Shown piece after piece: positions 36,213-48,100 of a stretch of 64,000 nt of DNA. The DNA lies in contig NC_046679.1 of assembly GCF_009870125.1 (NCBI RefSeq), positions 15,996,001 to 16,060,000 on the forward strand. The letters run 5' to 3'. Made by a program: the position numbers and the translations under genes. The notes under the pieces are model-generated. The model was not told the origin of the DNA. It did no database searches and worked only from the letters and a program-made list of their open reading frames with translations. Position 1 is the stretch's first letter; each line of letters opens with the position of its first letter. Source of the stretch: Drosophila pseudoobscura (Eukaryota > Arthropoda > Insecta > Diptera > Drosophilidae).

Positions 36213-36962
36213 TTGTTGCGTAGAAACGGCCATGCGATGGCGGCCAAGTGCATGCCGTTAAATATAAATGAAGTGTGGTCGCTCAATGCTGTTGCTGTTG
36301 CTTTTGTTGCTTTTGTATTGTTTCCATTACCTGTCTTTTGTTGCTGGCGCCAACGCCATTTTGCATTGTTGCACGCTGTGCTGTCGTCGGTGTGGCTGGG
36401 ACTGCGGCGATGGCTACTTTCCAGCACACACCTGCGTCTATCTGGTGGAGCGTGTGGTTATCCGTGGATGAACCATCGATTTTCTCTCCCGTGTGCAGAA
36501 GGAATGAATGCAATAAGTTCACATATTATTGGGGCAATTCGAAAACTTTGTACCCCCTATAGGTGGAAGAGTCTTCCTTCGTGTTGCACGAACGCCCCTA
36601 AAAGTAGGCTAATCATTTTCGCTGCGGGAACTATGAAGGCCACTATCCTGGGAAACCTTTTTCAATTTGTTTCTATAGGGTCTTACAAGATCAAATGCAT
36701 GTTATCTTTAAAAATAATGCCCCCTGCAATGAATCAACACAAACAGGGGCACAGGGTATCCCGTACTGAAGAGGATACATTCCACTTCATAGAAAATGTA
36801 TTCGTTGCAGTGAGGGGCACTTTGGGCGCTGCTTTCAACAATGTGATTTTTTCGCTCCGACTCACAAAAGCATTTGAATTTTACATGAAAACAGGTAGAA
36901 GTTTTTACATTTTACCTGGGAAAACGAAAAGCTGCTGGTCCTCCATTCATGTGCTGTGCTAG
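36213..36962 (+). other. Unassigned 249-codon open frame
   Basis: This is the longest open frame in the window outside recognised genes. The predicted product has a hydrophobic N-terminal third with several Cys and Trp residues, then mixed sequence without motifs. A second frame inside it (36268-36471) would start MKCGRSMLLLLLLLLLY and give a Cys-rich 67-residue secreted peptide, but its Leu run comes from TTG/CTG repeats. Neither has an obvious TATA box at a normal distance or intron signals. I do not recognise a family. It may be chance in a repeat-biased region. Confidence 0.2.
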
Positions 36963-37316
36963 AATTTAAAATTCTTTTTACTGCTACGGTCAGACCCAAA
37001 CCCCGTTTAGGGGCATTAGAAAGTTTTCGGGGTAATTATACCGAAAAAAACGTACAGAACTTAGCCCTTGGAAAGTCTTCAATTAGGCACATCATTTTCG
37101 CATGGTTTTTATTGCAGAAGTATTTACACAAAAGGATAAAAGAGCAAATTACTTGGCCTTGGGCTTTCTTCCTTTTTTTTTTAGCTTGGTTTTGTACATT
37201 TTTCAATAAATAAATAAATTAAACCAAACGCCAAGCTCCCCTCGCGTTTCAACTACTTAAATTAGAGCAAATAAATATTTTTGAATTCGAATTTTGGGTT
37301 TCGGGATCTCTCAGTA

Positions 37317-38324
37317 TTATTTCTGACCCGCGTAGGCAAGGTCCTGAGCATCCTGTGGCTCCTGAGAGGAGCGGGCCCAAGCGTGCGGGTCCCAAGCGGG
37401 CGACGGATGCTCCAAATGCTCGATATGCTCCACAGGCAGATCCACATGATGATCGATATGGTGATCCAGATGATGGTCAATGTGATGGGGTACAATGTGC
37501 TCAATGTGATGTGGAACCACATGTTCGATGTGGTGTGGTACCACATGCTCAATGTGGTGGGGAACCACATGTTCGACATGGTGGTGGTTTGGATAGTGCA
37601 CCACCTCGTAGTTGACGATCTTGGGCTTGGCAATCTTGAATATAACCAAAGCACCGGACAAAACCAACGAGAGTAGACCCAAAGTCATCGCCTTCCACGT
37701 CTTCAAAGCAATCAGACCCAGGGCCAGGGGCACCAAAACAGTTGTCTTCAGCTTCAGACCGAGTAGGAAAGGCAATATGGCCTTGCGGATCATACCACGA
37801 CCTAAACACAGACGAAAGAGTAAAGTTTTCCTACCCAATTGATATTTCATCAGTATTTACGACTCACCCTCGTTGGCGGCTGCCAGAGGCACTACTCCGC
37901 CCTGAGTAAGGGCATTCTGCAGCAGAAAGTCGGGTACCAACGCACGGGCCTCGGAACTGCGGAAGTACTCTGGTGCTTGGATTCTCAAGGCATGACTGCC
38001 CAGATAGCCATCGATATCATCGAACATTTGCTCCTCGGCATTGAGAGAGCGGGATGAGGTCGATTCCGACTTTTCCGTGGTGCGAACAATCGACAGACGG
38101 TCAGTTAGTCTGACTTCCGGCTGCTGCAAAGCTACATTGAACCACCGCATCGCCTTGGGACGCACACAAGACACGCTCAGGTCCTTGAGGCAGCCGTGGT
38201 ACATGTCCAGAGCCAGCTGGGTGGCAGACTGCGGCGTCCGTGGCGCTTGGGTTTGGGTGGTCGCTCCCTGGGCGGCGGCGGACAGCGCCGTCACAGCGGC
38301 GATTAAGAAAGCGTAGCTCTTCAT
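37317..38324 (-). CDS. Osi18: Osiris family protein, probable Osi18
   Basis: The exons are 37868-38324 and 37317-37801, with a phase-1 intron splitting Gly in ANEG-RGMIRK, for 313 residues. It has a signal peptide ([20 protein letters not shown]), a two-Cys region CLKDLSVSC, and a hydrophobic Osiris segment ([20 protein letters not shown] onward). A striking His/Val/Pro tandem repeat follows: [10 protein letters not shown] units at about 37,440-37,580, passing into HIDHH/HLDHH. The tail carries AQDLAY. An ATG five codons upstream (38339) is also in frame; I chose the one directly before the hydrophobic core. TATA box at 38444. Symbol from cluster order. Confidence 0.88.
37440..37580 (-). repeat. 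In-frame His-rich tandem repeat in Osi18
   Basis: An eight-residue unit, EHVVPHHI, occurs three to four times in a row with the variant EHIVPHHI. It then decays into [15 protein letters not shown]. The DNA repeats at the 24-base unit scale. Confidence 0.85.
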
Positions 38325-38443
38325 CCTTTTCGCTTTCACCTGAAGTAATCCGCGTGAATCCGAACTCTCAGCTCGTAGTAGTAGAAGTCTGCACGCGTTG
38401 GCGACTCAATGGGTTATGCAAATGTCGCCTGGGCACCGCATGG

Positions 38444-38451
38444 TTTTTATA
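38444..38451 (-). promoter_or_regulatory. TATA box of Osi18
   Basis: TATAAAAA on the minus strand, 120 bases before the start codon. Confidence 0.6.
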
Positions 38452-41400
38452 CGTCGGGTACTTTGTTAATTGAAATGCGTATACAGAGAGTACGCGCGAG
38501 CTCTTCTTTGGGCTTGAGCTTTAGCGACCATTTTGCTTTGTTGTCAAAGCCATGGAAAGCGCAAGTTATCCCCCCGTCCGACCAGAGTTTCACCTATGGG
38601 GCGCAGCACTCGAAGAAGGAGTATTCCGAGGCGGTTTTGGGGTTCTATAAATGCACACCCAGAAATGGTACTGGGTCAACTCAACATTTTATGGGCACGC
38701 AAGTCTCTTTGCTTTGTTGAGGGATTCATCAAAGCGGTTTCCATCATAACACCCCCGCCATAATATGCCGCACATAATTGAAAGTTATTTGATGGCTTCT
38801 ATATCGATAGGCTGCCCCTGTCACCCTTGCTATAGCGTACGAAGCTCGTAAAACCAAGTGGCCAGCAGTCCGGTGCGTGCCTCGCAACTCAATTCAAATA
38901 CAAGACGAAGACGAAGACACGCTGTGGTATTTTTTTGGCAGGGAACTCGAATAAGCAGTTTCTGGGATACGAGTAGTCGTACCGAACAGCGGACTTGCAG
39001 TCCCCAGCAACATATCATTTTTGTATACCATTAGATATGGGAATTTCATCTTGGCGTTACACTATATTCGTACGAAAAAGGAAAGAAAATCTGGCCCCAG
39101 GAGTGTTTAGGCATCAGCCATCCCAAGAAGGTGGGTCAATAAGATCTAGCTTTTATCGGTAAGGTCTACTAAAGCAATAGTCTACCAGAGTTCTCGCATC
39201 AATTAATATTACGAGGGGAAAAAATTACAAATTGTTCTAGTTCAGAATCAATAATGGCTTTAACGCTCTTTGTACTAAAGTCTCGACACACATCAGCAAT
39301 AATCCAATATCGGGCATAGCAACGAGACGTACAGTGTTTCAATCAAACTCTTTTTACTTTGGAATGGCTATTTATAATATAGCTGCAAGGGTATTAAAAG
39401 TTTCGTTCCTCAAAAAAGCAGTACATTCTAGCTTAAAGTACTTTTTCGATTGTATGGAGGATGACATGGAGTATACATATATGTATGCACTTGAAATATT
39501 ATATTGCTATTATTATATTCTTTATTAAAATTGTTCTTTTCACAATTTGATATTGACCCCACAATGTTCTGGCTTTCTTTCTCTTGTATTAACTTTCTCC
39601 TTATGTGCGTATACATATTTATAGCTTATATTGTACAGTTTTTATAGTCGCTAGCAGAGTCAGACCGATACTAATTTGAATACCTTTTTTCCGCCTTTTT
39701 TGTGGTTTCTGATAGCTATGTTATTTATTCTTTTTGCTCTGGTCGGTCTACCGGTTATCTGGCATCCGTTTTCAAGCAATACTTCAATGCTTCTTCCAAT
39801 AATGGTATTAGATTGACCCTATGTATTTCCTTTAATATTAATAACTTCCCATGCGAAATTTAAACCCAATTTGAATTTTTATGTACCTTTATGCCAATCT
39901 TTAACTGGGAATCAGCATCATTCGCGTGATTTGAAAAAAGTTGTCCCAGTATACTCATGCTTTCTCATAATTTCCATTGATTGAGTCCCATGCAATAAAT
40001 TTCTTATGGAATAAATTAAGCAAATACATAAATAGAAAGACCGATAATTATTTCTTAAAATAAACGTCTCAAATGAACGGGACATTGGTACTATTCTTTG
40101 CCGAATTCTCTGATTGGCCTTGGGTTGGGAATGTAAGTATTCGATTAGCTAGAAACGATGTCTACGGAAAGGGGATCGAATCTCTTTCAAGTTCTGTCTC
40201 AAGCAGCACTTGTCCTTGAGCCCTGACACTGGCCAGTGAGTAATCGATACTATTTAGTATAGACCTTAATTATCCAGAGTGTGTGGGTGTCACTTCAGTT
40301 GGCGTGAAAATATATTTCCTTGGTTTCAAATAGCGGAAAAATATTCGTGAGCTAAGACAGAAGCCGAGCCCAATTGTGTGATATCGGAGCTGAGCGTAGA
40401 GGGAACTGAAGTATGTCTTGAAGTGCTTTGCCTGCTTTGGTATTTAATGAGCTGCCAATTTGGCAATCGGTGTTTTGATGTCAGTGCAGTTGGCTGGGCC
40501 GAGACATAGGGCCCACGAGTCTTAATGCTTCCGCTCTTTGTTGTAATTTGGATTTTTTATTTATCTGCTTTTCTTTGGGCAACAAGGAATTTTTGTGTGT
40601 TGGAAAAAAGTGAAAGCATTGCCATCTGCGTGTTAATTGCGCTTGGCATTTACATAAATATTAATTTCAGATGAGCTTTCAGATGAGTTCGCGCACTGCT
40701 TGCTCGACATTCCCCTAGGGACATCAAAGCCTTCCCGTCCCCTCGAATGGCAATATGTTACCTAATAAATATATTTATGGAAATGAGTGGGGAACCATGT
40801 GGATTCGACTGTTTGCCAGCCGACAATTAGGCGAAGATATTTTGGGACGTCATTCCTGCTGTGCCCTGGCGCTTTGATTCATGCAAAGAAAATGTATTAT
40901 TATTGAAGCTGCTGGTCTGTGTGAGTGATTTCTCAGCGTGTCGGCTCATTGCGCCACTGTACCATGGGCAAAAAATCAAGTTTTTTTGGAATAAATATAA
41001 TTTTGTTGTTGTTCAGAATTTTATAAACTGGTCTATGTTCTGAGTACATTAGAGCTCAAAACGTTTTGATATTGATATTATATATTGATATTTTTAAACA
41101 TTTTTAAAAATTCAATGCGTAACTTCAATAAAGTTAAAAATTAAAATTAAAGGAATAAATTCAAAATTTTATGAAAGTAAAACTTAAAAATTTAACTTTG
41201 TTTTTATTAATACATACAAAATATGTAATACATATGTATAATGTACTTATGTATAATAAATGCTAACATGATCCCATTTTTGCCCATAGTGCTCTTATGG
41301 GAATGGCATACTAGTAATAAACAAATTTCTTGAAGATTGTCTTGGATTAGGATTATTGATTTAGCAAAATTGATAAGCCCAGGAGTGGTAAAATATTTAT

Positions 41401-42139
41401 TTATTTGAAATTTACCATATGATGGTATCAAAATCATTTGCTTATATAATAGACTTTTATACGAATAAATTATCTTGAAAATATTATGTATTTTTAAAGA
41501 TGATTCTTAGGGCATGGCATTGGTCGGTTTCGTCTCTGTGGATAAGTGCACTCTTCCTGCGAATTTTATTAACCTGTAAATTGAGTCAGAGTTCTTTGGA
41601 ATTGCCAACATTACGATTGGATTGGCATCACCCTGTGCTGTGATCCAAAAATGAATTTTACTTTACATGACATTTAACACAATTTCAATTTATTTTTTCA
41701 TTTTGGGTTTCTCTAATAACAATTTTTCATATTGACTAATTGAATTTGCAGCCGGGTCTGTCTGGCCGGCAATTAATAAATATTCTGATTTCATTATTTC
41801 GTATTTTAGTGAATTGTTTTTTTTAGTGAATTTTACATATGTACGTGACAACTCGTGTGTGAGGAATTTAAATAGTGTACGAACCGCAAAAGCCGCAGTA
41901 AGTTTCAATATATTATTGGTTGAAAAACTGCAACAAAATCAGAATGAATATTAATGAAGCACGGGTCAACCCCTTACGCTTACTCTACAATAAATAAATA
42001 AATAAATAATAGTTTAACAAATTACAATAAATTATGCTTAGGTGCTATCATTATTATCCTATTTACAGTTCATTTTAACAAGGAAAATTTGACTTCAAAG
42101 TTGCTCGTACTGGTACTCGTTCCGCCTCACGTCTTGGCC
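38452..42139. other. Intergenic, Osi18 to the 3' end of Osi17
   Basis: AT-rich with no recognisable gene. A TTTTGTATACCATTAG word near 39,021 resembles ends of degenerate Drosophila repeats. Bases near 41,990-42,010 contain AATAAATAAATAAATAAT. On the minus strand, 3' untranslated sequence of Osi17 is expected next to 42,139. Confidence 0.5.
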
Positions 42140-45100
42140 TCACTTTGCCGGCATTGTGCACTGTGGATAGAGGCTCTGGCAATCCTTTTGATCCTGGCCA
42201 TCTCGCGCCGCCTGGATGAGCCGATAGAAGCGACGTACGGCCTCATTCGCATGCGTTACGGGCTCCAGCTCGCTGGTATCGCTGCAACAGACACAAATGA
42301 TAAACTTCTTTGCCAAAAAACTTTTCGCCTGTTTAATTAATTTTTCGCTTTTTTGTTGTGCTTTGAGCAGATGCTCCCAAGCCGGATGCTTTTACAGTCC
42401 TACAGTCCTAGCTGCAGGCCAAGATCTACGAACGAACGTTTTTTGTGTTAGCTGCCAGGAAGTTAGCTAATTAACTTTGGCACTTGTGAACATCGCCCTA
42501 AAGTTTTCGGCACACATCGGTTCAGCGAAAGCAGCTTTAATTGCTTCTTCGGCTCACTCGTCTCGTTCCTCTGGGTCTTTTGTGTGCCAGACAGCACCGG
42601 CGTAGCTACTCCCACTTCTATTGCTCCTACATCAACGCCCCCCACTCAACTATTCAGACCTGAGTTGTAGGCGCGCTGTCAGTACTTAATTCAGTAGGAT
42701 TCTCTGGCCTCGGTTCTGCTAATGGATTTCATGTGACTAGTGGGTCGTGCAGAGTGGGTTTTGGAGTACCTAAGTCAAGGCCAGACTGATATCCCATTCA
42801 GGGACTGCTCCGGAGTTGAAAGGGAACGCGGACGACGTGACCTGATGCGGGACGCATATGCTGACAGACTTTTAATGTAACTATTTTTTGTCGCCTCCCT
42901 GCCCCAAGTGTTCATTAAAATTACATTTCATATTCATATGAAGGATTTTTTGCAAGCATTTTACTATTTGGAAGAAACTTTTTCCAGACCTTTTTACCCG
43001 TCTCCCTCGTTAAAAGTAGAAAATTTTAATTAGTTTTTCAGTAGTTTTGCTTGTTAGAAGCATAAATTTCAATAAAATGAGAAAGAAATACAGTCAATTA
43101 AATTTTACAGCACTTGCCTTCGGGCGGTTCTGGGCTATCCGCTCTAAAAGTTCAATCAAACTTCCATTCGAATCGAATCGAATATCAGTGGACATTTTCA
43201 ATTAATTATGATTGCTTTATTATGATAAGACCGGAGACCTGACAACGCCAAAGGCCCAATCAGCCGGACTGTTAGGACACTTTAAACTAGAGTTGCGTGG
43301 CCTAACATGAAGTCAATTTATTTTAATTAATTTTCAACTAGAATGGCTAAAAACCTGAGCCCAAGGCTGTGCCCGTTGCCATTGTCTGTTGTCGAGCCCT
43401 GATAAGGCAATTAAGCACACTTGGGGCACTCAATTAATGACTTGTCATGGACACACAGACTCATAAATCATCCAATGCCAGGACCCGGGCCCTAGATCAC
43501 ATCTCCTGGCGTCGCTGTCAGTCACAATTTCGTCAAAATACTTATCTAGGGGAGCCATGCAAAATGATGACAATTTTGGTATTCATTGTTGTGCGCGATA
43601 AGGAAAACCGGCAAAACAGTACGAATTTATCTGGCCCGTGGCATGCTCGAGCGACTCGGGAATGACCCATTGCCGTGTGTCAGTCGTTGACTGGGCTAGT
43701 CGCATGTGGGCGGAACGCCCTGATGGCACGCCACGCCACGCCGCTTTGTTGCCGCTTGAGGCATGTGGCAGGCAGTTCCGCTTGGCTGGCCATGTGCAAT
43801 GTGCAGTTCAATTAGAAGACGAGAAAAGACAGCAACGAACTTGCTATGTGACAAACTGCACTCAGAAAGAGAGTTTGGAGCGCTCGGAGTCCGGAGCTCA
43901 GAGCTCAGAGCCACGCTTTCTTTTCACGCTCTTGGCTATTAATTGAAAAGTGATGAAGGGGGACCTTGGAAGAGGGAATATTTCTTAGAGTTTTCACTGC
44001 AGAGTGCAAACGCATTGAACTAAACGATCTCAAACATGAATGGGGCATGGGGTGGCGCCTTTTGACTGCCTGACATTACAATTTGCGATGCCTGCCTAAA
44101 TGTTCAGGTAACAATTAGAGCAAAAAATGGGACAAAAAACTTTACGCAGAACTAAAACGGCAATAAAATGGCAATAAAACGCATTACATTGTCCCACATT
44201 TGGCCATCGTAAGACTTACCGACTGAGCTCAGCGGAAACGAAATTGCTGTGCGGACTATAGGTGGCTGGATCCTTGTACATGCTGCACACAATGCGCTCC
44301 TTGCACAGGTCGTTTTTCACGCCCAGTTGTTCCACGATTTTATCGATTTTCAGCAGTATGGGACTATAGAACGGATCATAGTTGAGCGGATACAGCGGCT
44401 AGGAGAAAAAAAGCGAAAATTATTAACAATGAAAGCAGATTAGTGAGGCGAGTGGCCAAACCTGTCCGTCCTGCACAAACGGCTGGTGCTCGAGTATCTT
44501 CTGTTGCTGCTGGATCAGACGCTGCTCGGCCTGAATGCGTATGGCCTCTTTCAGCTGGGCGGCCAGTTCGGGCTATGTTTCGGATGGGAGGAGTAAGAGA
44601 GGAGAATGTTGAGTTGAGGCTGTAGTCGGTCATAAAGGGTTTCCATGCATGCGGCCAGGCTAGCGTTTAAACGGACATCAGGTCTGCTGCGGACAGGTCT
44701 CTTAGGTGGCTTATGGTTTACGGCTTACAGGCACACTTTCCCGACAAGTTCCCATCATATTTCATGCTTGGCCAATGTGTGCTGTGCTCATTTAATTAAG
44801 GTGAACAGCGGGGCATTTCGCAAGCTTTGCTTGGCGGATTTCCCTGCCACAGCTGCCGCCCCGCCTGGCTTTGCAATGGCAAAGTGCAATTTAATTATGG
44901 GTTTAGTTGACAAGCCACATGTCTGAAGACACAGCCCACATGACGCTCCGGCCTGGCCTGGACACTCGAAAGTGAAAACCGTCAGTCGGCAGTTGGGCGG
45001 CAAAACGTTGCACAGCCCTGCAATTTGCATGGTGTCGTTAACTAAAAAAAAAGCAACTTCCGAGCGGGCACAAATTGCATCTGCGTAAGGGTCTTTTGCA

Positions 45101-48100
45101 GACACAAGAAAAACTATTTGCACTGTGAGCTGAGGAAAGTGTCAATAAATGAAGATACGAGAGGAGTCTAGACATTTGTTTGAACTGACACTGACAACAA
45201 GTGAAACTGCAGCAGCGCTTGATTGAATGTGCTGCTGTTGCTGCTGCTGCATGCCCGTCAAGCTGTGCAAATAGGAGTTGGCACTATGCCACTAATGATG
45301 CCTGGTGGGTGGAGTGGAGTCCCAGTCCAGTGACCTACACAGCAAATTGGCCAAATGATCTGGGATGGAATGGAAAGTTCCCCAGGGACAGAGAAAGCAT
45401 GGAAAATAAATTGTTTTTCTTGCTTGTTTCTGATGAGAAAAATATTATGACAAACATTTGCTTTGCAATCGATTCAATGTCGGACTAGAATACAAATTCA
45501 ATTTCCTTCTAATTGAGTTGTCTTTGAGCTTAAATTAGTCTGCTCGCTTCAAATTAAATTATAATTTTAAAATCTGCTGGATTTTGGATGCTGGATGCTG
45601 CCCTAAATTCTCCATTTCCTTTTAAAATGAAGCCACACAAAACCCCGTCTAACCCAAGGCTTTGTTTTATGTGTGGGTTATCTGATTTCACAGGTTCCTT
45701 TTTGTTTTTTTTGGGTATGTTGAATTCCAATTACAAATGCAGTACATTCGTAGATTCCGTTTGTACATCTGAACGTTGTACATAATGGGTATTGTAATGT
45801 GATACGCACCGAAAGTTGTGGCTCCTGCAAATTTTGGTGGTGCTGTTGCTGGGGCTGCTGCTGCTGCTGCTGATTGTTGCGTGCTGGCTCGTATTGTGCG
45901 GCAATCTGTGCGGCAGCCGTCAGTCCTGCTCCGGGTCCTGATCCTGGTCCTAGCTGTGGCTGCTGGTGTCCTGGAACGTATACCGGATGAGGCTGGGTGT
46001 AAGCTGGCCTTGAGCTGTAACATGCAAAGTGGGAGTATTACAAATTGGAATGTGAGCAGGGTCTCTGCACAATAGTTTCATTAGAGAGTGACTCCAATTT
46101 CCTTTATTCGTTTTGTTTTTTGTCTGTCAGCTGACTTTGTAATTGGCAAAAATTACAACTACTCGTACGATGATTGCTCTCGACCCTTGTTTGTTGTTTG
46201 GCTTTCATTAAAAAAATTTTAATTACATTTTCATGTGTGTGTGCCTCCTGCCGGGACCACGAGGACACAAGGTGACTGGGAAAACAGATTGAGGAGTCAC
46301 ATATTGATATGGGAGTGGGATTGTGTGGCATGGATAAGCAATACAATGTGGCATTCAATTTTGATTGTAATGGTTTTTTCAATGATTTAAAGACCTACAC
46401 AACAGTTGTGCGACATAAAATATAAACTTTTTTTTTGTACAGAGAGAACAAAAACCCTGATATTTGAATATTTACACTTAGATTTAAAAAATCTATGCCA
46501 AAAGATTTTCAACGAGAGTGGGAATTGTTAAATGTTTTCATACATAAATTAAATATTTCCATATTTAAAATAAATACATATAAAATTTAAATTAAATATA
46601 TTTCCAACAAATTTCATATATTTATTTTAAAGTATTTATAATTTCACCATGTTTGCACTTCAGCCCCGAATATGTAATTTAAATATGTGTGTGCTTCTTT
46701 TTAGTATTTTATGTGCGTTTCTCAGGATTGCGGATACTTTAAGAGGTCCCTGGTGTGTTAGATGTTAGTAGAGTTCGAGTATATTACGACCTTATTAATG
46801 GGTGTGCGTATGTGTGTACAGATTTGTGTGTTCTGAGCGAGTGCTGAGGATGTATATACCTTTGTTTATCCTGACTTTGAAATGGATTTAAACTGTGACT
46901 AGAGGCATGTACTTTCTGGGCGTTTAATTGTTGTTGAAATTTCTGCTGCTGTTGCTGCTGCTGGTGTTGTAATTGCGGCTTGTGCTGTTGGGCTGTCGGT
47001 GGCCTGGACTGTTGTGTGGCAGGCCAACGCTGCTGCTGCTGCTGTGGGTGCTGCTGTGGATGGTTCTGCGGCTGTTTAGGATACGTCTGTGTGGTGCCCA
47101 GGCCCCAAGCATGCAGTACCCCAGCATCATTCGCCGTATTCGGCTTAAATAAATGCGGATTATCCTCTATTTGTGCAGCGCGATTTATATCGCCTATGTA
47201 TCTATTGTGATGAAGGATTTTTTGTTGTTTTTTTGGTTTGTTGTTGTGAGAGTGAGAAATGTGTGTTTAGAGACAAGACAGATACAGTCATAGATACAGA
47301 TGAACATAAAGATAAAGACAGATATATAGAGTGCTGCCAAAGCCATGCAAAAAACTTACTCAGACCCCAGTCCCGGGCCGCTGTTCTCCCATGCGCCCTC
47401 AAAGTGCTCGAATCCTGGTCCATGGCTCTCGTGCACGGGCGCACCATGGAGATACGCAGATGGATGACCCTTGGGTGGGTGCGTGTAGATAATGTCAGGC
47501 ACCGACTGGTGTTCTCCACTGTGCCATGGTGGAACCACCTAAAGATGAGACGAAGACGGGAAGGGGGAAGTAGACAAAAAAAAACCAATGATAAGCTTAA
47601 ATTGAAAAATGTAATGGAGCAGTCGATGCTGCAAGGCTTCTGCGTGACATTTAATAAACTCGTGGCACCAGAACTTTTTTCATTTTTTTTCATCTCTTTT
47701 TTGTTGTGTGTGTGAGTTGGAGGGCTTCTTCTTATTCGTGTGGAGTGCTCTCATCACGACATTTTTTGGCTATTTATAGCCAATACTGGTAGGTACAGGC
47801 TACTGGTACCCGAATAATACGCATTATATTTCCCTGTGGGATCTCTCCCTTAGTCCCAGTTCAATGACTGCCAAATAGCCGTAAATAATGAATGAAATGC
47901 TGATATACCGACAGTCGTAGTTATAGCTTTGGATTCACATTCTGCTTATTACTTGTGGTTTTTATTGTTGGCCAAACTCATGGCTCGGCTCATATTTCGT
48001 CGTTCTATCACTGTCTTCAGAGACAACTGAGTTTTCCTGGTAAAGAGGTGACAAACGAACATTTGCCACATCACAAACAGATGAAATGCTGCGCCCAGAT

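Larger units (their letters stand above)
34552..37316. other. Intergenic, Osi19 to Osi18
   Basis: It contains repeat copy B (35,320-35,606) and a long unassigned plus-strand open frame at 36213-36962, listed separately. The rest is AT-rich with nothing else visible. The last few hundred bases are the Osi18 3' flank. Confidence 0.45.

Noticed and set aside
36268-36471. 67-residue Cys-rich peptide candidate with a Leu leader
   Set aside because: The leader arises from TTG/CTG repeats, there is no promoter spacing or intron support, and it sits within another open frame. It is mentioned only under the larger frame.
42089-42340. 83-codon plus-strand frame
   Set aside because: Antisense of the last Osi17 exon, which has a clean acceptor and the terminal CQSLYPQC.
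47173-47715. 180-codon open frame, plus strand
   Set aside because: It lies opposite exon 4 and part of exon 5 of Osi17. The minus-strand reading joins in frame with eight other exons.
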